Part shown: piece after piece, positions 16,180 through 28,141 of the stretch
How the letters are laid out: each line of letters begins with the position of its first letter
Position numbering within the stretch: the stretch's first letter is position 1
NCBI RefSeq assembly: GCF_900168005.1
Contig: NZ_FUYP01000018.1
Location: 1 to 64,000, forward strand
Source: Sphingopyxis flava
GTDB taxonomy: Bacteria > Pseudomonadota > Alphaproteobacteria > Sphingomonadales > Sphingomonadaceae
Direction: 5' to 3'
Length of the DNA stretch: 64,000 bases
Program-made: the position numbers and the translations under genes
The notes under the pieces: model-generated
Database searches by the model: none
What the model was told of the DNA's origin: nothing
The model's input: only the letters and a program-made list of their open reading frames with translations

Positions 16180-16604
16180 GCGCCGAGTTCCGCTCCTTCA
16201 AACGCCGCGACCGCGGCATCGAAGGGAAGCAGGATGGCGCCGTGCCGCGCCGGATAGTCGCGGGCAGGCGCGAGAAGGTCGAAACCCGGCCAGTCGGGCG
16301 CATCTCCCTCGCCCGCGAACCACCGGGCGATGGCGTCGCGCGCGTCGCGGATCTCGAAAAGGCTCCGTCCCGGTGCATGGCGCGCGAGCAGCGCCGCAGA
16401 GGCCTGCCCGAGAGCACATGCCTCGACATGGAGGCCGACGGCACTCACCCGTCCCTCCTTATCCGTATCGAGATCGACGATGATCCGGCTGCCGCAGAGC
16501 GGCGCCCGCAGCGAGGCGCGGCGGCGCGCCGTCGCGGGCAGCGGATAGTCCGCGGTCGCCACCGCAAGCGCCAGGATATCGCGATTATAGAGTGGGGCGC
16601 TCAT
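16176..16604 (-). CDS. Iron-sulfur cluster assembly scaffold-like protein (NifU N-terminal family)
   Basis: This 142-residue protein resembles the IscU/NifU N-terminal scaffold family, in the small divergent form found in sphingomonads. It keeps one cysteine in LRAPLCGSRI and another in VEACALGQASAALL, but I do not see the third conserved cysteine of classical IscU, so cluster binding may differ. It is translationally coupled at both ends (ATGA overlaps with cvpA and the antiporter gene). Confidence 0.7.
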   Translation of the reverse strand: MSAPLYNRDILALAVATADYPLPATARRRASLRAPLCGSRIIVDLDTDKEGRVSAVGLHVEACALGQASAALLARHAPGRSLFEIRDARDAIARWFAGEGDAPDWPGFDLLAPARDYPARHGAILLPFDAAVAAFEGAELGA

Positions 16605-17146
16605 GGCGCGCGACCCGCCGCATCCTCTTGCGTTGCCGCTAGCGCTTCGGCACGGCGGTCGGCGATGACCTTGCTCAGTGCCGCGCTCGTCGCGCCCAGC
16701 GCGGGATAGGTACGGCTGTCGCTCATCCAGGCCGGGCGCTGGGCATTTCCATAGCCGATATCATAGAGCAATGTCACGGCCATGAACAGGACCGTCGCGA
16801 GCACCAGACCCTTCACCGCGCCGAATCCGGCGCCGAGGCCACGATCGAACCCCCCGATGATCGAGGCGCGACTGCGCTGCCCCATCGCACGCGAGCCCCA
16901 TCTGGCGACCGCGAATACGCCGCCAAAAAGAAGCACGAAGGCAAGCATCGCGCTGCCGCCCGGCGTGCCCACATAATCGGCAAGAAGGCCGGTCAGCGTC
17001 GCATGGAAGAAACGCACAGCCAGGATCGCCAGGACCCAGGCGAGCAGTGACGTGACTTCCTGCACGAGCCCCCGCGCGAAGCCGAGCACGGCGCCGCCGA
17101 GGACAAGGACAAGCACGACGATATCGAGCGCGGTCAGACTTCCCAT
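16601..17146 (-). CDS. cvpA: CvpA family membrane protein
   Basis: This 181-residue protein has four predicted membrane helices (starting LTALDIVVLVLVLGGAVLGF, then RGLVQEVTSLLAWVLAILAV) and a short Ala-rich tail. This is the CvpA/colicin V production family, an inner-membrane protein linked in other bacteria to envelope robustness. It begins 10 bp after radA and overlaps the next gene by 4 bp. The hallmark GFxRGxVQE region is intact. Confidence 0.88.
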   Translation of the reverse strand: MGSLTALDIVVLVLVLGGAVLGFARGLVQEVTSLLAWVLAILAVRFFHATLTGLLADYVGTPGGSAMLAFVLLFGGVFAVARWGSRAMGQRSRASIIGGFDRGLGAGFGAVKGLVLATVLFMAVTLLYDIGYGNAQRPAWMSDSRTYPALGATSAALSKVIADRRAEALAATQEDAAGRAP

Positions 17147-17156
17147 TCGCCGGTGG

Positions 17157-18518
17157 CTAGTCGCGCCCGAGCATCAGGTCAACGAGTTCGCCGAGACGCG
17201 CAAAACCCGTTACCGAAATGCCGCCAACGCCTTTCATCCCCTTGGGCCCCCAGCCGCGTGAAAAACCAAGCTTCGCTGCTTCGCGCAGCCGGAGCGCGTC
17301 ATGCGCGACAGGGCGTACCTCGCCCGAGAGCGATAGCTCGCCAAAGACAATCGCATCGGCGGGCACCGGCCGCTCGCTGAAGGCTGAGATGAGCGCGGCG
17401 GCGACCGCAAGGTCGGCCGCCGGGTCGGTCAGACGGTAGCCACCCGCAATGTTGAGATAGACTTCCGCGCTCCCCATCTGAAGCCCGCAGCGCGCCTCGA
17501 GCACCGCGAGCACCATCGCGAGCCGGCCGCTGTCCCACCCGACAACCGCACGGCGGGGCGTTGCACCGCTCGCGAGACGTACGGTGAGCGCTTGCACCTC
17601 GACGAGGACCGGCCGCGTCCCTTCGAGCGCGGGGAAGACTACCGACCCGGGCACATCGCGGCTGCGGTCGGTAAGAAAGAGGCTCGACGGGTTGGCGACT
17701 TCGCCCAGCCCCTCTTCGCCCATTGCGAATACTCCGATCTCGTCGGTGCCGCCGAAGCGGTTCTTCACCGCGCGCAGGATGCGATAAAGGTGGCTGCGCT
17801 CCCCTTCGAAGGACAGCACCGTGTCGACCATATGCTCAAGCACGCGCGGCCCCGCGATCGTCCCGTCCTTCGTCACATGCCCGACGAGCACGATCGCCGC
17901 CCCGCTGTCTTTGGCGTAACGGATCAGCTCCTGCGCGCTTGCCCGCACCTGGCTCACCGTCCCCGGCGCGCTGTCGATGAGGTCGCTGTGCATGGTCTGG
18001 ATCGAATCGATAACGACGAAGTCGGCCGTCTGGCGATCGAGCGTCGCGAGAATGTCGCGCACCGAGGATGCGCTTGCGAGCGCGACCGGCGCGTTGCCGA
18101 GCCCCAGCCGCTGCGCGCGAAGCCGCACCTGCGCTGCAGCCTCCTCGCCGCTGATATAGACGACCTTTCGTCCCGCCCTCGCGAGCCTGCCTGCTGCCTG
18201 GAGCAGCAGGGTCGACTTGCCGATCCCGGGATCGCCGCCAATGAGAGTTGCCGATCCTGCAACGAAACCGCCCCCTAGCGCGCGGTCGAACTCGGCAATT
18301 CCGCAGAACATTCGCTCGGGCACCGGGCTATGCGCGTCCAATGTTTCAAGGTCGAGCGCACGTCCGCCCTTTGTGAGATCATGCTTTGCTGAAAAGACGG
18401 TTTCGGCCGCTTCCTCGGCGAGCGTGTTCCATTCCCCGCAGTCAGCGCATTGCCCCTGCCAGCGGTATGACACCGCACCGCAATTCTGGCAGACATATTG
18501 GCGTTTCGCTTTGGCCAT
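17157..18518 (-). CDS. radA: DNA repair protein RadA
   Basis: This 453-residue RecA-like ATPase promotes branch migration in recombinational repair. Its domains in order are an N-terminal zinc finger (CQNCG then CADCG, residues 10-32), a Walker A loop GDPGIGKST near residue 95, the RadA-specific KNRFG motif (VKNRFGGTDEIGVF) near 260, and a C-terminal Lon-protease-like domain. A perfect alphaproteobacterial LexA box lies 17 bp before the start, so the gene and its downstream partners probably respond to DNA damage. It heads the operon radA-cvpA-nifU-like-antiporter. Confidence 0.96.
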   Translation of the reverse strand: MAKAKRQYVCQNCGAVSYRWQGQCADCGEWNTLAEEAAETVFSAKHDLTKGGRALDLETLDAHSPVPERMFCGIAEFDRALGGGFVAGSATLIGGDPGIGKSTLLLQAAGRLARAGRKVVYISGEEAAAQVRLRAQRLGLGNAPVALASASSVRDILATLDRQTADFVVIDSIQTMHSDLIDSAPGTVSQVRASAQELIRYAKDSGAAIVLVGHVTKDGTIAGPRVLEHMVDTVLSFEGERSHLYRILRAVKNRFGGTDEIGVFAMGEEGLGEVANPSSLFLTDRSRDVPGSVVFPALEGTRPVLVEVQALTVRLASGATPRRAVVGWDSGRLAMVLAVLEARCGLQMGSAEVYLNIAGGYRLTDPAADLAVAAALISAFSERPVPADAIVFGELSLSGEVRPVAHDALRLREAAKLGFSRGWGPKGMKGVGGISVTGFARLGELVDLMLGRD

Positions 18519-18534
18519 CGCCGGCGCTTAACCG

Positions 18535-18549
18535 GAACAAACATAGAAC
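18535..18549 (-). promoter_or_regulatory. LexA box upstream of radA
   Basis: On the minus strand this reads GTTCTATGTTTGTTC, a perfect match to GTTC-N7-GTTC, the direct-repeat SOS box known from alphaproteobacteria. It ends 17 bp from the radA start codon, in promoter position. It could also influence the divergent fsa gene, though that start is 139 bp away. Confidence 0.72.
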
Positions 18550-18687
18550 TCCAGTGCTTTTCCGCAAGCCTGTCCTGCGCGACAAGGTTCGGGAATGGCC
18601 AGCCGACGGCGGCAGTTCAGTTTTGGCGCGCGTTGCTCTAGGGCGGACGCGACCAGCGAATCACTTTTGAGCAGGAACAAGCGCGCC

Positions 18688-19338
18688 ATGAAATTCTTCG
18701 CCGACACCGCCGAAATCGATGCCATCGAGGAGCTCGCCGCGACCGGCCTGCTCGACGGCGTCACCACCAATCCGTCGCTGATCGCGAAGTCTGGCCGCGA
18801 TTTCAAGGAAGTGACGAAGGAAATCTGCGCCATCGTCGACGGCCCCGTTTCGGCCGAGGTCGTCGCGCTCGACCACGCGACGATGATGAAAGAGGCCGAG
18901 ATCCTCCGCAAGATCGCCGACAATGTCTGCATCAAGGTGCCGCTCACGATCGACGGCCTCAAGACCTGCAAGGCGCTGACGGGCGACGGCACGATGGTCA
19001 ACGTCACCCTCTGTTTCTCGGCAGCGCAGGCGCTGCTCGCCGCAAAGGCCGGCGCGACCTTCGTTTCGCCCTTCGTCGGCCGCCACGACGACAATGGCTT
19101 CGACGGGATGCAACTGATCGCCGATATCCGGCTGATCTATGGTAATTACGACTTTGCGACCAAGATTCTTGTCGCGAGCGTCCGGCACGGCATCCATGTC
19201 CTTGAAGCTGCGAAGATCGGTGCCGATGTGATGACCGCGCCGCCGTCGGTCATCAAAGGCCTGTTCAAGCATGTCCTCACGGAAAAGGGCATCGAAGGCT
19301 TCCTTGCCGACTGGGCCAAGACCGGACAGGCGATCTGA
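18688..19338 (+). CDS. fsa: Fructose-6-phosphate aldolase / small transaldolase
   Basis: This 216-residue protein of the short transaldolase (TalC/FSA) family opens with the diagnostic [13 protein letters not shown] and [11 protein letters not shown]. The Schiff-base lysine is Lys83 in NVCIKVPLT. Such enzymes transfer or cleave dihydroxyacetone units in the pentose phosphate pathway. Whether it acts as transaldolase or aldolase cannot be decided here. It is a monocistronic gene, divergent from radA. Confidence 0.9.
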   Translation: MKFFADTAEIDAIEELAATGLLDGVTTNPSLIAKSGRDFKEVTKEICAIVDGPVSAEVVALDHATMMKEAEILRKIADNVCIKVPLTIDGLKTCKALTGDGTMVNVTLCFSAAQALLAAKAGATFVSPFVGRHDDNGFDGMQLIADIRLIYGNYDFATKILVASVRHGIHVLEAAKIGADVMTAPPSVIKGLFKHVLTEKGIEGFLADWAKTGQAI

Positions 19339-19376
19339 GAAGACGCGCCCGAGCTTTCCCTGAGGCAACCTTTGCA

Positions 19377-19394
19377 GTTGACGTAAACGTCAAC
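19377..19394. promoter_or_regulatory. 18-bp palindromic operator before the fatty-acid/amino-acid degradation genes
   Basis: GTTGACGT-AA-ACGTCAAC is a perfect inverted repeat with a 2-base centre, 66 bp before the enoyl-CoA hydratase start. TTGACGTnnACGTCAA-type sites are typical of MerR-family LiuR regulators that control branched-chain amino acid and acyl-CoA degradation. A possible -35 (TTTGCA) lies directly before it. Regulator identity is inference. Confidence 0.6.
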
Positions 19395-19459
19395 TTCGGT
19401 CGATAGTTTCCGGCCGCCGGGATTGGCATGTGCGCATTCCGGCTACCAGGGAGACTTTG

Positions 19460-20263
19460 ATGACCGACGCCGCTGCGCCTGCCGTCCTCACCGAGCGCCA
19501 GGGCCATATCCTGATCGTGACGATCAACCGCCCCGAGGCCCGCAACGCCGTCAACGCCGACGTCCATGTCGGCCTCGGCACCGCCCTCGAAAGCGCCGAG
19601 CTCGACCCCGAAATCCGCGCCGTCATCATCACGGGTGCAGGGGACAAGGCCTTCTGCGCAGGCGCCGACCTGGTCGCACTCTCGCGCGGCGGACAGCTTG
19701 CACCCGACGACAAGGCGCAGCAAGCGTGGGGTTTCGGCGGCTTTGCAGCCCACCCGATTTCAAAGCCGATCATCGGTGCAGTGAATGGGTTTGCCTTTGG
19801 CGGTGGGTGCGAACTCGCGCTGATGTGCGATATCGTGATCGCAGCTGAAAATGCCCAGTTCGGCCTTCCTGAAGTCAAGGTCGGACTGTTCGCCGCCGCG
19901 GGCGGGGCATTTCGCATCGTCAAGCAATTGCCGCAGAAGGTCGCGATGGAACATCTGCTGACGGGCGACCCCTTCGACGCGGCGACCGCCCTTCGCTATG
20001 GTTTCGCCAACCGCGTCGTTCCACTGGCCGATCTGATGCCGACAGCGATCGCCATGGCCGAAAAGATTGCCGGCAACGCGCCCCTTTCGGTGCAGGCCTC
20101 AAAGCGCGTGGCGCTGCGCATCATCAACGGTCAGATCGCCGGCGACGACGCGCACTGGGACGATAATCGGCGCGAGCGCAAAGCGCTGATGGCCAGCGAG
20201 GACGCCCGCGAGGGACCGCGTGCGTTTGCCGAAAAGCGCAAGCCCGTGTGGAAAGCGCGCTGA
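19460..20263 (+). CDS. Enoyl-CoA hydratase/isomerase (crotonase family)
   Basis: This 267-residue crotonase-fold enzyme hydrates or isomerises enoyl-CoA in acyl-CoA breakdown. The oxyanion-hole segments are present (KAFCAGADLVAL and IGAVNGFAFGGGCELALMCD), as is the PEVKVGLFAAAGG segment. Classic hydratase carries Glu in the last motif (PE is present), so hydratase is plausible. The start ATG follows CAGGGAGA. It forms an operon with the thiolase-like gene one base downstream of its stop codon. Confidence 0.88.
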   Translation: MTDAAAPAVLTERQGHILIVTINRPEARNAVNADVHVGLGTALESAELDPEIRAVIITGAGDKAFCAGADLVALSRGGQLAPDDKAQQAWGFGGFAAHPISKPIIGAVNGFAFGGGCELALMCDIVIAAENAQFGLPEVKVGLFAAAGGAFRIVKQLPQKVAMEHLLTGDPFDAATALRYGFANRVVPLADLMPTAIAMAEKIAGNAPLSVQASKRVALRIINGQIAGDDAHWDDNRRERKALMASEDAREGPRAFAEKRKPVWKAR

Positions 20264-20264
20264 G

Positions 20265-21764
20265 ATGAACATGCAAGATCCCGAGCGCATTCCGGTCATC
20301 ATCGGCGTCGGCCAAGTCAACGACCGGCCGGAAGACCCCGATCAGGGCCTGGATTCGCTGGGGTTGATGGTCGCAGCGCTGAAGGTCGCGGCCGATGATG
20401 CCGGGGTTTCGCTCGCGGATATCGACAGCCTCGCCATCGTCGACCAGATCAGCTTTCACCACCTCGGCAAGCTGTGCGAGCCACTCGCGGCCGCCATCGG
20501 GGCAAAGCCCGCGGTCAACTATCAATCCGCAGCGCCGCACGGCGACACACCGGTGCGGCTGCTCAACGAAGCGGCAAATCGCATCGGCGCGGGCGAAATC
20601 AAATTGGCCGCCATCGTTGGCGGCGAAGCGCTGCGCACCGCCGCCGGCCGTGCCGCAAAGGCCGCGAGCGGCGAAGACAAGAGCTATAATGCGGTTCGCC
20701 AGGTCGCGACCCGCCGCGAGCCCAATTATGCGCAGAAACACGGGCTTTCAGCGCCGGTCGACGTCTATCCGCTCTACGAAAATGCGACCCGCGCGGCATG
20801 GGGCGAGAGCCTCGCCAAGGCACAGGCCGAAAGCGCCGAAATCTGGTCGCGCTTTTCCCAGGTGGCTGCCGCGAACGAGGGAGCCTGGATCAGGAAAGCC
20901 GCGTCTCCTGCCGATATTCTGGAAGTCAACGAGCGCAATCGCCCGATCGCCTTTCCCTATTCAAAGCTCATGGTCGCAAACAGTTCGGTGAACCAGGGCG
21001 CGGCTTTTCTCGTCGCGAGCCTCGCCGAAGCGCGCCGCCGCGGCATTGCCGAGGACCGCCTCATCTATGTCGGCATGGGCGCGGCGGCGAAGGAGCCTGC
21101 GAGCATCCTCGCGCGCGATCGCTACGACCATAGCGTCAGCATGGAGACCTCGATCACCCGGACGCTCGCGCTCAACGGCATGACCGCTAAGGATTTCGAT
21201 TGCGTCGAACTTTATAGCTGCTTTCCCTGCGTCCCGAAGATGGCGCGCCGGATCCTCGGCTGGCCCTGGGATCGCCCCGCGAGCGTCTTTGGAGGCCTCA
21301 CTTTCGGCGGCGGGCCGATCGCCAATTATATGAGCCACGCGATCGTCTCGATGGCCAGGAAGCTGCGCCGCGAAGGCCGCTATGGCTTCCTTTTCGCCAA
21401 TGGCGGTTTTGCAACCGACAATCATTGCATTGTGCTCGGCAATCAGCCGATCGCCGCGGCAAGCTTTCCGCAGGATTTCGATTATCAGGACGAAGCCGAA
21501 GCCAGGCGCGGCCCGGTGCCCGAATTGGTCAAGGATTATGCAGGCCCAGCAAGGATCGAAAGCTATACCGTCTTCTATTCGCGCGATGGCGCGCCAAGGG
21601 CGGGCGTGGTGGTGGCCCGGACTCCCCAAGGCGCCCGAACGCTTGCACACGTCGATGTCAGCGACGCCGGGATGCTGGCGTTCCTCACCGATGGGAGGGA
21701 GGAGCCGGTGGGCACGAGCGGCCAGATCGTTGCCCTCGAGGACGGGTTCGGCTGGTGTCTTTGA
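20265..21764 (+). CDS. Thiolase-fold acetyl-CoA acetyltransferase-like protein
   Basis: This 499-residue protein has the thiolase superfamily fold: an N-terminal condensing half (IPVIIGVGQVNDRPEDP), a middle His/Asn region, the ELYSCFPCVPKMARR segment and the GGLTFGGGPIANYMSHAI motif, followed by a C-terminal beta-barrel-like extension. The canonical N-terminal nucleophile motif with Cys and following Gly is not obvious (YQSAAPHGDTPVRL at that place), so it belongs to the divergent sub-family often labelled acetyl-CoA acetyltransferase and may not be a normal thiolase. It starts one base after the enoyl-CoA hydratase stop codon. Confidence 0.75.
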   Translation: MNMQDPERIPVIIGVGQVNDRPEDPDQGLDSLGLMVAALKVAADDAGVSLADIDSLAIVDQISFHHLGKLCEPLAAAIGAKPAVNYQSAAPHGDTPVRLLNEAANRIGAGEIKLAAIVGGEALRTAAGRAAKAASGEDKSYNAVRQVATRREPNYAQKHGLSAPVDVYPLYENATRAAWGESLAKAQAESAEIWSRFSQVAAANEGAWIRKAASPADILEVNERNRPIAFPYSKLMVANSSVNQGAAFLVASLAEARRRGIAEDRLIYVGMGAAAKEPASILARDRYDHSVSMETSITRTLALNGMTAKDFDCVELYSCFPCVPKMARRILGWPWDRPASVFGGLTFGGGPIANYMSHAIVSMARKLRREGRYGFLFANGGFATDNHCIVLGNQPIAAASFPQDFDYQDEAEARRGPVPELVKDYAGPARIESYTVFYSRDGAPRAGVVVARTPQGARTLAHVDVSDAGMLAFLTDGREEPVGTSGQIVALEDGFGWCL

Positions 21765-21794
21765 GACGCTGCCGTTCCGCTGCGCGAGAGAACC

Positions 21795-23294
<1,500 letters not shown>

Positions 23295-23392
23295 CGCATG
23301 TCCCTTTCATATTGGGCGGCCTGCCCTTGCAACTTGTGGCTCGGGGAGTATCGCAGGGAATGAGCACAGCAAATCGAAAGCGGGAGAATTCA

Positions 23393-25357
<1,965 letters not shown>

Positions 25358-25436
25358 CGCGAGGCGCGCCAGGCGCCCGGACGGGGTGCATCATCCTTTG
25401 GCATGATTGGGCAGATACAAAGGCTGCGGCCATAAC

Positions 25437-25466
25437 GGGGACGCCCGCCCGTTCCGGCGCGTCCCC
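25437..25466. other. Hairpin in the acs/Anbu intergenic region
   Basis: GGGGACGC (25437-25444) pairs with GCGTCCCC (25459-25466). There is no T run after it, so it is probably a stabilising or rho-assisted structure ahead of the terminator at 25491. Confidence 0.4.
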
Positions 25467-25490
25467 CTCGCTCGCCGCCGGAACAGCCGG

Positions 25491-25526
25491 CCGGGAAGGT
25501 CATCGACCTTCCCGGTCTTGATATTT
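25491..25526. terminator. Shared terminator between acs and the Anbu operon
   Basis: A perfect 10-bp stem, CCGGGAAGGT (25491-25500) with ACCTTCCCGG (25506-25515) and loop CATCG, is followed by TCTTGATATTT. The two operons converge here. The T run is poor, so termination may be only partly intrinsic. Confidence 0.6.
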
Positions 25527-25542
25527 GCGGGCCGTGCCGCCG

Positions 25543-26274
25543 TCAGAATTGAAAGTCGGGCAGCTCCGCAAGCGCAATGCCCAGCGCTTCGGCCCAGCCG
25601 TCGGCGACGCTCTGGAAATAGGGGTCGTGACGCTCGAAGCGGCGCTCGCGAATCGTCGTAAAATCGTCGCGCTCGTGAACCTTCAGATCGATCGGCAGGT
25701 CAACGCCGGCATTGGCGCGGATCGTCGAATCGAACGAGACGCACAGGAGTTTGACCGCATCCTCAAACGACATCGCAGGATCATAAGAGCGCACGATGAT
25801 CGGCCGTCCATATTTGGTCTCGCCGATCTGAAAAAAGGGATTGTCCTCGCCTGCCTCGATGAAATTTCCCTCAGGATAGATCATGAACAGGCGCGGCTCG
25901 GATCCCTTGATCTGACCGCCGACGATGAGCGACGCGCGAAAGATGGATTCGGCCATCGGTCCTTCGGTGCGATAGCGCGTGACGATCGCGCGCAGCGTTT
26001 CGCCGATCGTCATTGCCACCGCAAACATCGAGGGCGCAGAAAGAATGGAGGGATGCCGATCTTCGGGCGCCTTGTTGCGCTCGTCGAGAAGGCCGACGAC
26101 CGCCTGCGTCGTTGCAAGATTGCCTGCCGACATCAGTGTGATGACCCGCTCGCCAGGGACGTGCCAGCTGCGCATCTTGCGGACCTGCGAGATGTCGTCG
26201 ACGCCGGCGTTGGTCCGAGTGTCCGACATGAACACCAGCCCCTTGTTGAGGCGCATTCCGACGCAATAGGTCAT
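25543..26274 (-). CDS. Anbu, proteasome-like peptidase
   Basis: This 243-residue Ntn hydrolase is of the ancestral bacterial proteasome type. After Met removal the N-terminal nucleophile is Thr2 (MTYCVGMRLNKGLVFMSD); the SDTRTNAGVDDIS segment and the LIVGGQIKGSEPRLFMIYPE core match Anbu. I used the internal ATG at 26274, because a longer reading buries the catalytic threonine. It closes a four-gene operon with a transglutaminase, an alpha-E protein and an ATP-grasp ligase. In this association Anbu is thought to cut or recycle the peptide product of the ligases; its substrate is unknown. Confidence 0.93.
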   Translation of the reverse strand: MTYCVGMRLNKGLVFMSDTRTNAGVDDISQVRKMRSWHVPGERVITLMSAGNLATTQAVVGLLDERNKAPEDRHPSILSAPSMFAVAMTIGETLRAIVTRYRTEGPMAESIFRASLIVGGQIKGSEPRLFMIYPEGNFIEAGEDNPFFQIGETKYGRPIIVRSYDPAMSFEDAVKLLCVSFDSTIRANAGVDLPIDLKVHERDDFTTIRERRFERHDPYFQSVADGWAEALGIALAELPDFQF

Positions 26275-26320
26275 CGATTCCTTCTTCCCCGGCCCCTGTG
26301 CGATCCTGATCCCGCCCCGC

Positions 26321-27136
26321 TTATTGCTGGACCTGCAATTGAACAACCAGATTTTCCTGCGCCGCACCGTAGCGCAGGCCGCGAACCGGAGCGGCATTTT
26401 GATAGTCGAACCCGGTTGCGAGGCGGATATAGCGCTGGTCGGGCGAATGGCCGTTGCTGACGTCGAAGCCGATCCATCCGATATGGTCGAAATGCGCCTC
26501 CGCCCAGGCGTGCGTCGCGTCCTGCTGCGTGCGGTCGTTCATCATCAGATAGCCCGACACATAGCGCGCCGGATGCCCGAGATGGCGCATCGCAGCGATG
26601 AAGATATGCGCATGATCCTGACACACGCCGCCTTCGCCCGCCAGCGCCTGTTCGGCATTTGTCTCGGCATCGGTGACGCCGATCTTGTAGGGAAGCCGCT
26701 GGAGGATCAGCGCCGAGAGCGCGTGCGCACGCTCGATATCCGAGGCAAAATCGCGCCCCAGCGCGGACGTCAGCGCTCTGACCTGCCGTCCCGCGCGCGT
26801 CAGCGACGTGGGCCGCAAAAAGGTCCAGAGCGGCATCGCGCCGCGATGCGCGCCAATGATGCCGTCGAATGTCAGCAGTTCGACCTCGCCGCGGCAGCGG
26901 ATGACAAGCTCGCTTGCACCGCTGTCCACCGCGATCAGATCGACGCCGTTGCCGTGATGGTCGGTATAATGAAGCTGGGTCTCGCCGCCCTCCACCTCGA
27001 CCGTCCAATGGTCGACGCGCTGCTGACCCGGCCGGTCCTTGGCGGTCAGCCGGGCCTGCTGGAGCGCATAGCGAACGGGCGCGTCATAATGGTAGCGGGT
27101 GACGTGCTCGACCGAAAGGCGCATAGTTCTGCTCAC
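26321..27136 (-). CDS. Transglutaminase-like cysteine protease
   Basis: This 271-residue protein has an N-terminal beta domain (MRLSVEHVTRYHYDAPVRYA) and a transglutaminase core with catalytic Cys172 (GGVCQDHAHIF), His209 (DATHAWAEAHF) and Asp225 (IGFDVSNGH). Bacterial members mostly act as proteases or amide hydrolases. The stop codon of the alpha-E gene overlaps the GTG start (GTGA), which favours 27136; ATG 27124 is the alternative. No signal peptide is seen, so it should act in the cytoplasm with its operon partners. Confidence 0.9.
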   Translation of the reverse strand: MSRTMRLSVEHVTRYHYDAPVRYALQQARLTAKDRPGQQRVDHWTVEVEGGETQLHYTDHHGNGVDLIAVDSGASELVIRCRGEVELLTFDGIIGAHRGAMPLWTFLRPTSLTRAGRQVRALTSALGRDFASDIERAHALSALILQRLPYKIGVTDAETNAEQALAGEGGVCQDHAHIFIAAMRHLGHPARYVSGYLMMNDRTQQDATHAWAEAHFDHIGWIGFDVSNGHSPDQRYIRLATGFDYQNAAPVRGLRYGAAQENLVVQLQVQQ

Positions 27137-28083
27137 TCCACGAACCGATAATCAAGCTCGATCTGGCGTGCCAGCGCGGCATTCGCGGCCAGGAAGCCGC
27201 GCAGATATTCGTGCAGGCCCCCATCGAAGATCGACTGGATCGGGCCCGCAAGCCGGTCGCGGCACAGTGCCGTTGCCATCCGCCCCGCCTCGGTTTCCTC
27301 GCCATAGAGATGCTGGATTCGCCCGAGATGCCCCGCCATATGTTCGCAGCAAAAGGCAAGGCTTCGCGGCATCTGCGCGTAAAGGATCAGGAATTCGGCG
27401 ATCTTGAGCGCGCTGATCTCGGCCCCGTAGAGCCAGCGGTAGGCGCGCAGCGCCGATACCGAGCGCAGGATTGTCTCCCACTGCACATTATCGATCGAAG
27501 AACCGATGTGCGCGACCGAAGGCAGCAGCAGATAATATTTGACGTCGAGGATGCGCGCCGTGTTGTCGGCGCGTTCCAGAAAGGTGCCGAGTTCTGCGAA
27601 GTCGAACCCGTCGTTGCGCAGCATCGTCCCCGTCAGCGCGCCGCGCACCTGCCCGTTCTGCCGCCGGATCGTTGCGAGGACGTCGGGCAGATCATCCTCG
27701 CGCACCGGCCGCTTGAGCAGCGCGACAAGCGTCATCCACCCCGTGTTCACCGCCTCCCACATCTCGCGGGTGAGATGGGTGCGCGCGGTGCGCGCATTGT
27801 CGCGCGCCTGCTTGACGGTCGACAGGATGCTCGACGGATTGGCGGGATCGCGCAGCAGGAAATCGATGACGCGCGACGAGGTGAACTCGGCATTGGCCGC
27901 TTCATAGGCGTGAACGACCCCGGCGGTCTCGAGCACCGATTTCCACTCGGCGGGTGCAGTTGCCGAGCGGGTAAGCGCGATGCGAAATCCTGCGTCGATG
28001 AGCCGTGCATTATTCTCGCTGCGCTCGAGATAGCGTGCCATCCAGAAGAGGCTGCCGGCGGTCTTGCCTAGCATGATCGCCAT
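27133..28083 (-). CDS. Alpha-E domain protein (DUF403)
   Basis: This 316-residue, almost entirely helical protein starts LGKTAGSLFWMARYLERSEN, the family signature, and carries the LERADNTARILDVKYYLLLP helix. Alpha-E proteins are constant partners of circularly permuted ATP-grasp ligases and are thought to help amide or peptide bond formation. The operon overlap with the transglutaminase gene supports a joint role. Confidence 0.92.
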   Translation of the reverse strand: MAIMLGKTAGSLFWMARYLERSENNARLIDAGFRIALTRSATAPAEWKSVLETAGVVHAYEAANAEFTSSRVIDFLLRDPANPSSILSTVKQARDNARTARTHLTREMWEAVNTGWMTLVALLKRPVREDDLPDVLATIRRQNGQVRGALTGTMLRNDGFDFAELGTFLERADNTARILDVKYYLLLPSVAHIGSSIDNVQWETILRSVSALRAYRWLYGAEISALKIAEFLILYAQMPRSLAFCCEHMAGHLGRIQHLYGEETEAGRMATALCRDRLAGPIQSIFDGGLHEYLRGFLAANAALARQIELDYRFVE

Positions 28084-28141
28084 TCGGCCCCCTCCTCGGC
28101 AGACGAAGGGCCTGGATGTGCCGAAACCCGCCTCTCTCCCA

